64,000 nt of DNA from Paralcaligenes sp039935015 (GTDB lineage: Bacteria; Pseudomonadota; Gammaproteobacteria; Burkholderiales; Burkholderiaceae_B): positions 1 through 64,000 of the forward strand of contig JBDTLC010000017.1 in assembly GCA_039935015.1 (NCBI GenBank). The letters run 5' to 3'. Both the position numbers and the translations under genes were made by a program. Under the pieces are notes generated by a model. It saw nothing but the letters and a program-made list of their open reading frames with translations. It made no database searches and was not told the origin of the DNA. Positions 52,495 through 61,811 of the stretch are shown here, one piece after another (positions within the stretch are counted from its first letter, which is position 1; the number at the start of each line of letters is the position of its first letter).

Positions 52495-53565
52495 GTGAAT
52501 AGTGATAGCAGTCAACGGGATTCTGCGTGGCACCATCGCCAAGGGAGTCCGCAACCTTCGGCAAACGCGAAGTGCCGGCAGACAATGTCGGTAGGTCGCT
52601 GGCTTGTCCTGTGCATTGTCCTGCAATTGCTCGTCGCTTGTACCGCCAGCACTCACATAAGTTTCCTCGACCCGCAGGGCCCAGTGGCCGATGCTCAACG
52701 CTGGCACTTTTATTGGGTACTCGCAATCTTGGCGGTCTTGGTGGCCCTGCCAATCTTTTTGGTACTACCCTTTTTTGCCTGGCGCTATCGTTACGGCAAC
52801 AAGTCGGCGCGTTACACACCAAAATGGGAGTTTTCGCGGCTACTGGAAATCCTGTCGTGGGGCGGTCCCATCGTCATCGTGGTGGTACTGTCCGTTTTTG
52901 TGTGGCGTGATTCGCATAAGCTGGATCCATACAAGTCCATGGCTTCGAACCTGCCAGTGCTACACATGCAGGTGATCGGCTACGACTGGAAATGGTTGTT
53001 CATTTACCCCGACCAAGGCATCGCCACGATCGGAATGATGGCCATACCGATGGGCCGTCCGGTGTCGATGCACCTGACCTCGGCGACAGTAATGCAGTCG
53101 TTTTTCATCCCGGCGCTGGGCGGCCAAATCTACGCGATGGGCGGTATGGTCACGCAACTTAATCTGCAAGCCAGCAAAACTGGGCGCTCTCTGGGAGAGA
53201 ACACCATGTACAACGGCGACGGCTTCTCTGAACAGAAGTTCACTGCAGTTGCGATGACACCCGCCCAGTTCAAGGCGTGGGTAGCCAACGTGCGCACAAC
53301 CGGCATTTCCCTCGACGCGCATACCTTGAAAACCATCTCGCAACGTAGCACACGTAGCCAGTTGGTCGCCGCGCTCCCCGAAGCCAAGCCCATGGATGGC
53401 AATGTGTACTTCACCGACGTAAGCAACGCGCTGTTCCCTGCCGTTGTCAAAGCAGTCATGGACGGCACTCCAGTCGAACTGAACCGTGCGGGCGACCCAC
53501 CCGCGAAGGTCTCCAATGACATGCCTCCCAAACACTCCGCAACGGTTGTAAAGGAAGCCCGATGA
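52495..53565 (+). CDS. cyoA: Ubiquinol oxidase subunit II, cyo type
   Basis: A 356-residue CyoA: lipoprotein signal (LQLLVACTAS, cysteine near residue 49 from the GTG start), two transmembrane helices and a cupredoxin domain (FFIPALGGQIYAMGGMVTQL). The CuA cysteines are absent, marking a quinol rather than cytochrome c oxidase. GTG start at 52495 has poor upstream match; a later ATG (52585) would still keep the lipobox. Overlaps cyoB by four bases. Confidence 0.88.
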   Translation: MNSDSSQRDSAWHHRQGSPQPSANAKCRQTMSVGRWLVLCIVLQLLVACTASTHISFLDPQGPVADAQRWHFYWVLAILAVLVALPIFLVLPFFAWRYRYGNKSARYTPKWEFSRLLEILSWGGPIVIVVVLSVFVWRDSHKLDPYKSMASNLPVLHMQVIGYDWKWLFIYPDQGIATIGMMAIPMGRPVSMHLTSATVMQSFFIPALGGQIYAMGGMVTQLNLQASKTGRSLGENTMYNGDGFSEQKFTAVAMTPAQFKAWVANVRTTGISLDAHTLKTISQRSTRSQLVAALPEAKPMDGNVYFTDVSNALFPAVVKAVMDGTPVELNRAGDPPAKVSNDMPPKHSATVVKEAR

Positions 53566-55679
53566 ATGCCGCTGCCATCATCGAGCACCCGCTCGGGCGT
53601 TTGCACTTGACATCGCTGCCGTTCTATCAGATGCTGCAAGACCCCACCAAAGCAAATCTGATCAACGGCAGCATCGGGGGATTTGCCGCAAGCCTAGTCG
53701 TGATCGGAGCCATCGTTACCATTGCACTGATCACCTACTATGGCAAGTGGCGCGTGCTGTGGTCGGAATGGCTGACCAGCGTCGACCACAAGAAGATTGG
53801 CATTATGTACGTGGTGTTGGCCCTCGTGATGCTGGCGCGGGCGCTGATTGAGGCGATGTTGATGCGCGCTCAACAGGCGTGGGGGCTGGACGGCGGCTTT
53901 CTGTCGCCCGACCATTTTGCGCAATTGTTCAGCACCCACGGCACGATCATGATCTTCTTCATGGCGATGCCGTTTCTCACCGGCCTCATCAATTACGTAA
54001 TGCCGCTGCAGATCGGCGCGCGCGACGTGTCCTTTCCGGTACTCAATTCAGTCAGTTTATGGCTGACTGCGGCTGGCGCAACACTGGTGATGGTTTCGCT
54101 GGTTTTGGGGCAATTCTCAACGGGCGGCTGGTTCGGCTACCCGCCCTATACGGAGGCCACTTTCAGCCCCGGCGTAGGGCCGGATTACTGGATTTGGGCG
54201 CTAACCGTAACAGGGCTTGGATCGACCTTCACCGGCATCAATTTCGCAGTGACTATTTACAAGGAACGCGCGCCCGGCATGACGCTGCTGCGGATGCCGC
54301 TATTCACCTGGACCGCGCTGTGTACCGCGATTCTGATGATTTTCGCGATGCCGCCGCTGACCGTGGCCATGGGGCAGCTGGCGCTGGACCGCTATCTCGG
54401 TTTCCATTATTTCACCAATTCGCTGGGCGGCAACCAGATGCAATTCGCCAACCTTTTTTGGTTGTTTGGTCATCCGGAGGTTTACATCTTGATCCTACCG
54501 GCCTTCGGCGTTTACTCTGAAGTCATCTCGACATTTTCGGGCAAGGCACTGTTCGGCTATCGGTCGCTGGTGATGGCGACCATGTGCATAGCCATTCTGT
54601 CCTTCACCGTATGGTTACATCACTTTTTCACGATGGGTCAGAGTGCCAATATTAATGCGGTATTCGGCATCGCCTCGATGCTGATCGGCATCCCCACTGG
54701 TGTCAAAATCTACGACTGGCTCTGGACAATGTTTCGCGGCCGAGTGCGATACACCACCCCCATGGTATACGCGCTTGGCTTCATCGTTTTGTTCGTGCTC
54801 GGCGGCATGACTGGAATCCTGCTGGCCAACCCAAGCATCGACTATCAAGTGCATAACACGGTGTTCCTGGTAGCGCATTTTCACAACGTCGCGGTCCCCG
54901 GGGTATTGTTCGGAATGTTGGCCGGTTACCATTTCTGGTTTCCCAAGGCATTCGGTTTTCGCCTCAGCGAGCGCTGGGGCATCTTCTCGGCGCTGTGCTG
55001 GATCTTCGGCTTTATATTAGCGTTCTTCCCACTGTACGCTTTAGGCATAATGGGATTTCCGCGTCGCACAGTAGCGTACAGTCAGTCGACATACGTTCCG
55101 CTGGAAATGGTGGCATTCGCGGGTGCGCTGCTGCTTGGTGTCGCGCTGCTGGCGCTGGTTACCCAACTCTATGTATCGATCAGGGATCGTGAACAAAACC
55201 TCGTTCCGATAGGCGACCCGTGGGACGGGCGCAGTCTGGAATGGGCGGTTTCGGCGCCGCCACCAGAGTACAACTTCGCTGTCATTCCGGTCGTCAATGA
55301 TCGCGATGCGTTCACGGCCGCCAAAGAATTCGGCAAGGGTTACCAGGTGCCGGACGAGTATGTGGACATCCAGATGCCCCGCAACACCGCGATGGGCCCA
55401 GTGCTTGGCGCGCTCGGTTTTGCCACCGCGTTCGGACTGGTCTGGCATATTTGGTGGCTGGTAATTATAGGCACGCTGTCCGTGATCACAACGATGATTC
55501 TCCACGGGTTCGCGCGCGACATCACCAAAGTAATTACCGCCGGCACAGTCGAGCAAGAACACAGGCAATGGCTGGACACTGCACGCACTGCGACCGCCAT
55601 CACGCGGGATGATGAACGCAAGTGCACCAATCGTGGCCTGGCCGAAGTCGAGCCGTGGGCCGCAGAGGCCACGCCATGA
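53562..55679 (+). CDS. cyoB: Ubiquinol oxidase subunit I, cyo type
   Basis: A 705-residue heme-copper oxidase core with about 15 helices. Visible are heme/Cu(B) ligands: STHGTIMIFF (first heme His), FGHPEVYILILPAFG (His-Tyr pair), WLHHFFTMG (two Cu(B) His) and LVAHFHNVAVPG (heme His pair). It resembles CyoB of bo3 oxidase, slightly longer than the E. coli one. It oxidises quinol and pumps protons. Confidence 0.95.
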   Translation: MNAAAIIEHPLGRLHLTSLPFYQMLQDPTKANLINGSIGGFAASLVVIGAIVTIALITYYGKWRVLWSEWLTSVDHKKIGIMYVVLALVMLARALIEAMLMRAQQAWGLDGGFLSPDHFAQLFSTHGTIMIFFMAMPFLTGLINYVMPLQIGARDVSFPVLNSVSLWLTAAGATLVMVSLVLGQFSTGGWFGYPPYTEATFSPGVGPDYWIWALTVTGLGSTFTGINFAVTIYKERAPGMTLLRMPLFTWTALCTAILMIFAMPPLTVAMGQLALDRYLGFHYFTNSLGGNQMQFANLFWLFGHPEVYILILPAFGVYSEVISTFSGKALFGYRSLVMATMCIAILSFTVWLHHFFTMGQSANINAVFGIASMLIGIPTGVKIYDWLWTMFRGRVRYTTPMVYALGFIVLFVLGGMTGILLANPSIDYQVHNTVFLVAHFHNVAVPGVLFGMLAGYHFWFPKAFGFRLSERWGIFSALCWIFGFILAFFPLYALGIMGFPRRTVAYSQSTYVPLEMVAFAGALLLGVALLALVTQLYVSIRDREQNLVPIGDPWDGRSLEWAVSAPPPEYNFAVIPVVNDRDAFTAAKEFGKGYQVPDEYVDIQMPRNTAMGPVLGALGFATAFGLVWHIWWLVIIGTLSVITTMILHGFARDITKVITAGTVEQEHRQWLDTARTATAITRDDERKCTNRGLAEVEPWAAEATP

Positions 55680-56299
55680 GCTATCAAGTCTTCAAATACC
55701 CGGGACTGAATCTGGGTAACACTCACTCCGAGGCACACAACGCGGCAGAAACCATGGTGTTCGGTTTCTGGGTGTTCCTGATGAGCGATGCCATCCTGTT
55801 CGGATTGGTGTTTTCAACGTACGTAATATCAGTCCACGCCACCGCCGGCGGACCGGGTCCGCACGAGCTGTACGATATTAAGAGCGTGTTCATCGAAACC
55901 CTGCTGCTGCTAGCCAGCAGTTTTACCTTCGGTATGGCTTCGCTGGCAATGAAATACAAGCACAGTATGCCGCGGCTGATCGGGTGGTTGCTGGTGACGC
56001 TGCTGTTAGGCGCCACGTTTCTGAGCTTCGAGGTGCACGATTTTCTGACGATGATCGCCAAAGGCGGCGTACCTCAGCGCAGCGGATTTCTGTCCGCCTT
56101 CTTCGACCTGGTGCCACTGCATGGCCTGCACGTGACTGCGGGCTGCATCTGGATGCTGTGCATCTTCGGTCAGATCGCGCGCTATGGCCTCGATACTCCA
56201 ACCAAACTGGGCATCCTGCGGCTGGCACTCTTCTGGCATTTTCTGGACATTGTCTGGATCGCAATTTTCACCGTGGTATATCTGGGAGGACTGGCATGA
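55676..56299 (+). CDS. cyoC: Ubiquinol oxidase subunit III, cyo type
   Basis: A 207-residue five-helix subunit III. Signatures are NAAETMVFGFWVFLMSDAILFGLVFSTY and GLHVTAGCIWMLCIF, and FWHFLDIVWIAIFTVVYL. ATGA overlap with cyoB and with cyoD. The ORF extends upstream to 55622, but 55676 gives the standard N-terminus. Confidence 0.93.
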   Translation: MSYQVFKYPGLNLGNTHSEAHNAAETMVFGFWVFLMSDAILFGLVFSTYVISVHATAGGPGPHELYDIKSVFIETLLLLASSFTFGMASLAMKYKHSMPRLIGWLLVTLLLGATFLSFEVHDFLTMIAKGGVPQRSGFLSAFFDLVPLHGLHVTAGCIWMLCIFGQIARYGLDTPTKLGILRLALFWHFLDIVWIAIFTVVYLGGLA

Positions 56300-56652
56300 C
56301 CGCGCCCACGCACGCTGATATGGCTCAGGCAGAGCGCAGCCAGGATGAACGTCACGAATTTCTCTTGTATGCCCGGGGAGCCGGTTTCGCACTGTTGTTG
56401 ACCTTAATACCGTTCGCGCTTGTGCATTGGAATGTCATGGCCCGTTCAAGCCTGTTCGTCACAATAGGGGCGTTCGCTCTGATCCAGATGATCGTCCACT
56501 TCCGATTCTTCCTGCACATTACTTTCCGACGCAAACGCGAAGATCTGCAGCTAATATTGTTCTCCGCTCTGCTGTTGTTCATTATGGTGGCGGGTACCAT
56601 CTGGATCATGGCTAGCCTAGCGACCCGGATGGCGCTTCCAATACTGCCCTAA
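56296..56652 (+). CDS. cyoD: Ubiquinol oxidase subunit IV, cyo type
   Basis: A 118-residue subunit with three helices (FALLLTLIPFALVHW, LFVTIGAFALIQMIVHFRFFLHI, LILFSALLLFIMVAGTIWIM). ATGA overlap with cyoC. The operon stops here; no cyoE heme O synthase follows, so that gene must be elsewhere. Confidence 0.9.
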   Translation: MTAPTHADMAQAERSQDERHEFLLYARGAGFALLLTLIPFALVHWNVMARSSLFVTIGAFALIQMIVHFRFFLHITFRRKREDLQLILFSALLLFIMVAGTIWIMASLATRMALPILP

Positions 56653-56759
56653 CGCGATTTCCTTGCAAACTGTACAGAAGTCCGATCCTTGCGGGCGAGA
56701 GCCCCGACAATCCTTCAAGTCAATGGTCTATAACTTTGCACTATTCGACAAGGAAATAA

Positions 56760-57485
56760 TCAGCCGAGCAACAATCGGTGGCTTTCCCGCTTTACGACCC
56801 TATAACATTCGCATACGCGCTTTTCTAGGCCCGTCCGATCCAGTATCTGAATGTGACCGTGGGCGTAGCTAATTAGGCCTGCGTCCTGGAGCTTCGAGGC
56901 TGCCTCCGAAACACTGGGCCGACGCACGCCGAGCATGTCCGCGATCCGTTCCTGTGTCATTATTAAATCGTTTGACTCCAGGCGATCCAGTCTATGCAGC
57001 AGCCAGCGACATAGCTGCTGGTCGATCGAGTGGTATCGGTTGCACACCACTGTTTGCGCCATCTGAGTTATTAATGCCTGCGTATAGCGCAACAGCACGT
57101 GCTGCGTGGCTCCGCCTAGGTCGAATTCGCACTTCAAGATATCGACGCGCAGCCGATAGGCCCAGCCTGTGCTTTGCACAACCGCCCCGCTAGGGGTAGT
57201 GCCCCCCCCCATGAACAAGGCCACGCCGACGACGCCTTCATTGCCCACTACCCCGATCTCCGTTGAGGAGCCTCCCGCCGTGACATAGAGCAGCGACACG
57301 ATAGAATTGATCGGAAAATAGACGTGGTCAAGCAAGCCTCCCGATTCATAAATAACGTGTCCCTGAGGCAACTCGACCGGGATCAAGTGCGCAAGCAAAC
57401 GATCCCTGGTTTCATGTGGCAGAGCCGCTAAAAGTTGATTTCGTTTCGGCTCATGCGTTATACCCATACCGTCTCCAATCTTCAT
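56760..57485 (-). CDS. Crp/Fnr-family transcriptional regulator
   Basis: A 241-residue regulator with an N-terminal cyclic-nucleotide-binding-fold domain (LIPVELPQGHVIYESGGLLDHVYFPINSIVS and NEGVVGVALFMGGG) and a C-terminal helix-turn-helix (QERIADMLGVRRPSVSEAASKLQDAGLI) with a Fnr-like layout. No iron-sulfur cysteine cluster at the N-terminus, so not Fnr. A run of nine Gs lies in frame at 57202-57210. Starts at 57506, 57485 or 57467 are possible. It is convergent with cyoD and a candidate regulator of the TGTNCG palindromes. Confidence 0.85.
   Translation of the reverse strand: MKIGDGMGITHEPKRNQLLAALPHETRDRLLAHLIPVELPQGHVIYESGGLLDHVYFPINSIVSLLYVTAGGSSTEIGVVGNEGVVGVALFMGGGTTPSGAVVQSTGWAYRLRVDILKCEFDLGGATQHVLLRYTQALITQMAQTVVCNRYHSIDQQLCRWLLHRLDRLESNDLIMTQERIADMLGVRRPSVSEAASKLQDAGLISYAHGHIQILDRTGLEKRVCECYRVVKRESHRLLLG
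57202..57210 (-). repeat. G9 homopolymer inside the Crp/Fnr coding sequence
   Basis: Nine consecutive Cs on the + strand, Gs in the coding strand (codons ATG GGG GGG GGC in the MGGGTT region). Loss or gain of one G would truncate the regulator in its N-terminal domain. Confidence 0.9.
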
Positions 57486-57655
57486 GTTTGGATCCCGTGA
57501 CCGCATGACACACCACTACTTAGTGTATTTATTTTCCGCTTCCGCCCCGCTTTGTCAATATCTGCACTAATTTGTAAGTGGCCGCAACAGAAATGACGGC
57601 TCGCGCCTGTCTGACGCTACTGATCTGGGCAAAGTGCAAGGTGTTTATTGCGCTA

Positions 57656-57671
57656 TGTACGGTATCGAACC
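57656..57671. promoter_or_regulatory. Palindrome TGTNCG-N4-CGNACA (one mismatch)
   Basis: TGTACGGTATCGAACC, in the 363-bp gap between the Crp/Fnr start (170 bp) and the LuxR-like gene (178 bp). It could mean autoregulation of the Crp/Fnr gene. Confidence 0.5.
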
Positions 57672-57848
57672 GACACCACCAGCAGGTCGAAAGACAATAG
57701 CGAATGGGGCCAGTAATTTGAAAGTGTATGCGTTCTTGACGACGAAATGGCGAGCGTTTTGTTAACGCTGAATTTAGCCGACTACGGGGAATCACATCAA
57801 TCTCAACAAACGAATACGACAGAGTGCCGTTCTGAAAGGAAAAAGATA

Positions 57849-58808
57849 ATGACGACGATTATTGTGGTTGAGCCGTACTCGCTTCTGCGTCTGGGTATAT
57901 TACGGTCTCTGGACGTTCTAGCGCCCACCATACTGAGTGAAGCGATGGACTACTCTCACCTGTTTCGGGACGAGCCTAAGATTGGCAGCACTGATCTTAT
58001 AGTGCTGTCAGTTCCCAACAAAAAGGAAAGAACGATTGAACTGGTCAATGCTGCGGAGCGCGCTTTTGCGCCAAAATCTATTCTGTTGTTGTCTGATGTC
58101 TCTGCGTTAACCTATATGGTACCCGACATGTCTTCCATCTTGTCCGGATGCATGGCCAAAAACTCGTCGTCCGACATGCTGGTGGCAGCAGTGAGGCTCA
58201 TACTGGCCGGAGGCAAATGCTTCCAGCCCGCAACACTGCCACCTCAAACACCAGCTTTGCGTTTTTCCGCCGCAACACCCGTCTCAGGTAGCTCCTATGT
58301 AGCTGCTTTGGCGGATGGCGACACTCCTCGTCGCCGCTGGTACGACAAGAACCTCCCGCCTCCGGTGGATGTTTCGCCAATTGACGCTGTTCAAGAGCAC
58401 GTAGGGTTGCTAACAGAAACAGTTGCGTGCGAGCCAAAAGTCATCGAATGCGAACCCGATCAGACGCCATACCCAAGTGAACAGAATTCTTCCCGTTCAT
58501 CGCTGGTAGCCTCCGAAGCGGCCATGCTGAAGCTCACGCCACGCCAATATGAAGTATTGGTCCTTTTAGCACGCGGTTACCCGATGAAAACGGTCAGTCG
58601 TCAATTGAATATTTCGGTAGCCACTGCCAAGACCCATACGGTAACGCTATACCAGCGTCTGCAAGTGCATACTAGAAACGCGGCCGTTTATGCGGCGGTT
58701 TCCCGCGGAGCCACTCTCGGTTGGAAGGGAAAGGGGCTTGGTTTGTCTGGGTCACCTGCGCCCATGCGTGGAGCAACAGTAAGCGTTGAGAGGCGTCTGG
58801 ACTGTTAA
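57849..58808 (+). CDS. LuxR-type regulator with a degenerate receiver
   Basis: A 319-residue regulator. Residues 1-120 look like a response-regulator receiver (TTIIVVEPYSLLRLGILRSL, then IVLSVPNKKE where the phosphoacceptor Asp would be), so the aspartate is replaced by Ser and phosphorylation is unlikely. A variable linker with repeated Pro and Glu follows (about 140-225). The C-terminal LKLTPRQYEVLVLLARGYPMKTVSRQLNISVATAKTHTV is a LuxR HTH. ATG 57849 follows AAAGGA; an in-frame ATG at 57747 is ignored. Ligand or partner unknown. Confidence 0.82.
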   Translation: MTTIIVVEPYSLLRLGILRSLDVLAPTILSEAMDYSHLFRDEPKIGSTDLIVLSVPNKKERTIELVNAAERAFAPKSILLLSDVSALTYMVPDMSSILSGCMAKNSSSDMLVAAVRLILAGGKCFQPATLPPQTPALRFSAATPVSGSSYVAALADGDTPRRRWYDKNLPPPVDVSPIDAVQEHVGLLTETVACEPKVIECEPDQTPYPSEQNSSRSSLVASEAAMLKLTPRQYEVLVLLARGYPMKTVSRQLNISVATAKTHTVTLYQRLQVHTRNAAVYAAVSRGATLGWKGKGLGLSGSPAPMRGATVSVERRLDC

Positions 58809-58901
58809 GGTTCTTGCTTCAGTATTTTTACACCAAATCGCTTTGGGGTCGCAGTTCTGCTAGGAAGCCACCCTCAGCATCAACAATAAACGAGGTACTT
58901 A

Positions 58902-59375
58902 ATGAAAAAAATACTTGCTTCCACCATTCTCTCGTTACCCCTGCTGATCGCGCAGAATGTACTCGCACAAACAAGCGCCCCTACGGATCAAAGTGTCAAA
59001 TCCAGTACTCCCGAGATAAACGCAAACCCAGGTGTCGCTCCTTCCGCAACTGCCAAAATGAACTCTACCGTTGCAGGAACGACCAATACTCGCGTGGACG
59101 GTATCGTTACCGGCTGGAGCGTTAAAGACAAGGTCATGGGCAAGACCATGTACAACGAGAACAAGGAGAAAGTCGGAGAGATTAATGACATTATTATCGC
59201 CCCCGACGGGAAAAGCACCTTTTTCATAGTAAGTGTGGGCGGCTTCCTCGGCATGGGCGATCATGCAGTAGCCATACCCTTTAGCGCTGTCACGTCGGCA
59301 GGCGATAAGCTGGTACTGCAGGGATATACCAAAAGTCAATTGAAGTCTATGCCGGAATTTAAATATATAAGGTAA
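58902..59375 (+). CDS. Exported PRC-barrel protein (small)
   Basis: A 157-residue protein with a signal peptide (ILASTILSLPLLIAQNVLAQTSA) and a C-terminal PRC-barrel (KTMYNENKEKVGEINDIIIAPDGKSTFFIVSVGGFLG). A Thr/Ser-rich linker of about 45 residues sits between. It follows the LuxR-like gene by 93 bp. Periplasmic. Confidence 0.82.
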   Translation: MKKILASTILSLPLLIAQNVLAQTSAPTDQSVKSSTPEINANPGVAPSATAKMNSTVAGTTNTRVDGIVTGWSVKDKVMGKTMYNENKEKVGEINDIIIAPDGKSTFFIVSVGGFLGMGDHAVAIPFSAVTSAGDKLVLQGYTKSQLKSMPEFKYIR

Positions 59376-59567
59376 CTTTATAAAGAATTTCTCCATGCTG
59401 CGCTTTCCGCCCCGACAAGCGCATTTGCTGCCGGCGCTCTGAGCCATATTTGCAAAGCTGCGTACTTTGGCCTCCGCTAGGCACAAGACTTATTAGTTCA
59501 ATGATTGGTAAGACGGAACTTAGTTTAAGTTCAACATACCTGGCGAAAACGAGACAATTAAGCGTTC

Positions 59568-60653
59568 ATGCAAAGTTTGTTAAAGCACGAGACGTTTCTG
59601 CTTATTGCTATCGTAACGGTCGTTATCGGCTATGCTTCGAAGGTATTTTTTCCAATTGAAGGAAAAATGCTCGCGATCGCGGAGGTGGTGATCCTGATAG
59701 CGGCGATTCTATGTGCGTCACTAAGCATTGCCTATCACGCAGAGATTACGGCGCAAAAGGTTGGTGAGCCATACGGCACCATGCTGCTGACTCTATCATC
59801 TGTCCTGGTCGAAGTCCTCGTCTTAGGCATAATGACCATCAGCATTGCTTCTAACACGCTAGTACGTGACAGCATCTATTCGGCGGTAATGCTGGATATC
59901 AACGGGATATTGGGCATAGCCGCTCTGATTGGCGGAATCAAACACGGCGAACAATCGTACAACGACGATTCCGCAAGAACTTACAGTGCCATGATTATGA
60001 CGGCTGTGGGAATTTCAATGATCGTTCCTGAGTTCGTCGCCAAAGGTGCCTGGCAGGCCTATTCCACCTTTACTATTGTCACGATGTTATTGTTATACGG
60101 TGTATTCCTGCGCATGCAGGCAGGGCCGCACAGCTATTTCTTTAGTTACAGCTATCCCGACAAAAAGGGACGCAAATCGCCGATCGCGGCAGCCAACATA
60201 GGTCGTGTACATTCAATAGCGGTGATGGTGGGGGGAATTGTCGTAGTGGGTGCGTTGGCCGAATTGTTGCCGAAGTCATTGGAATTGGGCCTCCAGGGAA
60301 TTCGAGCACCGCAAGGGTCGATAGCGCTGATCGTCGCGGTTATTTCAGCCACGCCAGAAATACTCACCGCCTTGCGCGCCGCACTGGAAAATCGTATGCA
60401 ACCGGCAGTCAATATTGCGATGGGCGCATCACTTTCCACGGTGGTTTTGACAGTTCCAGCAATGGAAGCGTTAGCGCTGTATAGAGGTCAGCCTTTCCAG
60501 ATGGCCATGACGCCGGTTCAGACAGTCATGATGCTTCTCACCCTGGTTGTTGTAGCAATCAACCTTAATGACGGCCAAACAAACGCCATTGAAGGCATGA
60601 CACATTTTGTACTTTTTGCCACCTTTCTGATGCTATTCGCTCTAGGCGTTTAA
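59568..60653 (+). CDS. chaA: Ca2+/Na+:H+ antiporter, ChaA type
   Basis: A 361-residue membrane protein with about eleven helices and the CaCA motifs GEPYGTMLLTLSSVLVEVLVLG and SATPEILTALRAALEN (each with the cation-binding Glu). Length close to E. coli ChaA (366). It probably exports Ca2+, Na+ or K+ at alkaline pH or salt stress. No site of the TGTNCG type was seen upstream. Confidence 0.85.
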   Translation: MQSLLKHETFLLIAIVTVVIGYASKVFFPIEGKMLAIAEVVILIAAILCASLSIAYHAEITAQKVGEPYGTMLLTLSSVLVEVLVLGIMTISIASNTLVRDSIYSAVMLDINGILGIAALIGGIKHGEQSYNDDSARTYSAMIMTAVGISMIVPEFVAKGAWQAYSTFTIVTMLLLYGVFLRMQAGPHSYFFSYSYPDKKGRKSPIAAANIGRVHSIAVMVGGIVVVGALAELLPKSLELGLQGIRAPQGSIALIVAVISATPEILTALRAALENRMQPAVNIAMGASLSTVVLTVPAMEALALYRGQPFQMAMTPVQTVMMLLTLVVVAINLNDGQTNAIEGMTHFVLFATFLMLFALGV

Positions 60654-60768
60654 ATCTCGAAATTAACCAATGAATTTCCTTTTTTCGGCCAGACGTGGTT
60701 CTAGTATCTTGTGTCGAAAATATAGGTCTACAACCCTCGTACTGCTCTCCCCGCGTACCCGAGAAAAG

Positions 60769-61686
60769 CTAAACATCATGAGTAGCCTTTCTTCGAGATC
60801 TGCCACCTTTCGCGACGTTCTGTTCAAACTTTATGGGCTCTGCAATTTCAGAAGCGACCGCCGCATGATTAAGCAAGCCTACCAACGATACACCCCCGAT
60901 AACGTTGCCCAGCAAGGTCGGAGCCATAAAGCGGAGCAGATAATCGGCGGCAGAAGTGTGCGCTATAAGCACAGAGTATGCGCCTTCCACAGATCCGGCA
61001 ATAATATGTGAGAGCTGGCAAACAGCCACTACATACGTGATAAGTACAACGGTCAAGAGTCGGCCAGATCGAGCATTTGGAAGCAGCCACACCATCAACG
61101 CGATAAGCCATCCCGCAAACAGCGCGCGCATTAATGTGGGTACGAAGTCTCTGTAGGCAGGTTGCAGCGACAGTTCTGCAAATGCCTGCATGACTGCGGC
61201 GTCGAAAACCCCCGGAACAGTCAAAAGAGCCGCAAAACCGAATGTGCCAATGATATTCGCTAACAAAACGATTGCCCACAAGCGCATCGCAAGCAGGAAC
61301 GTCTCCCAACTCGGCCTCGTAAGAACGGGCAGCAATGCCGTCAGCGTGCTCTCGGTAAACAATTGCTGACGACCCAAAATTACGATAACAAAGCCAGTGC
61401 AGTATCCAAATCCGCTTACTAGGTGCCGCCATGGTGTCTCAGGCAGGCTCGCCTGGAGCACGGCCTGCGTGAGAAACGAGAAGCCCATGGACAGCCCTGC
61501 TGCGAGTGCAGACCAAGCCAAAGTGCCCACAGAGCGCTGTAGAGCAATCTCACCTTCCTCACGGATAATTTCATGAATAACTAGCGCTCGCGGCGTAGAG
61601 TGGTCTGCCGCCTGATCTCGCTCGGCAGAGTCCAAATGAGGAGATTGCGCGCCAGCATGCTCTTGCGAGCTTACTTCTTTTCCCAT
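60769..61686 (-). CDS. Formate/nitrite-transporter-family (FNT) channel
   Basis: A 305-residue protein with six hydrophobic segments; a long N-terminal hydrophilic tail (about 60 residues) and the central FNT loops (GFGYCTGFVIVILGRQQLFTES, LANIIGTFGFA, LRFMAPTLLGNVIGGVSLV). FNT channels carry formate, nitrite or hydrosulfide. The extended N-terminus and C-terminal basic tail resemble the YfdC subgroup. Convergent with chaA. Confidence 0.82.
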   Translation of the reverse strand: MGKEVSSQEHAGAQSPHLDSAERDQAADHSTPRALVIHEIIREEGEIALQRSVGTLAWSALAAGLSMGFSFLTQAVLQASLPETPWRHLVSGFGYCTGFVIVILGRQQLFTESTLTALLPVLTRPSWETFLLAMRLWAIVLLANIIGTFGFAALLTVPGVFDAAVMQAFAELSLQPAYRDFVPTLMRALFAGWLIALMVWLLPNARSGRLLTVVLITYVVAVCQLSHIIAGSVEGAYSVLIAHTSAADYLLRFMAPTLLGNVIGGVSLVGLLNHAAVASEIAEPIKFEQNVAKGGRSRRKATHDV

Positions 61687-61811
61687 TCGTGTTTATGCTC
61701 GCGTGTCGTAAGCAGTATCTTTATGCGGCTGTTCAGAGCGAATCATGAATTGCACAGCGCAAGATACAGTCAGTCGATCGATCTAACTTTTTCGTGACGT
61801 CGAGCCCTTTT

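Noticed and set aside
56760..57485. Oxygen sensor Fnr
   Set aside because: The N-terminal cysteine cluster for an iron-sulfur centre is missing, and TTGAT-N4-ATCAA boxes are not evident at the sites examined.
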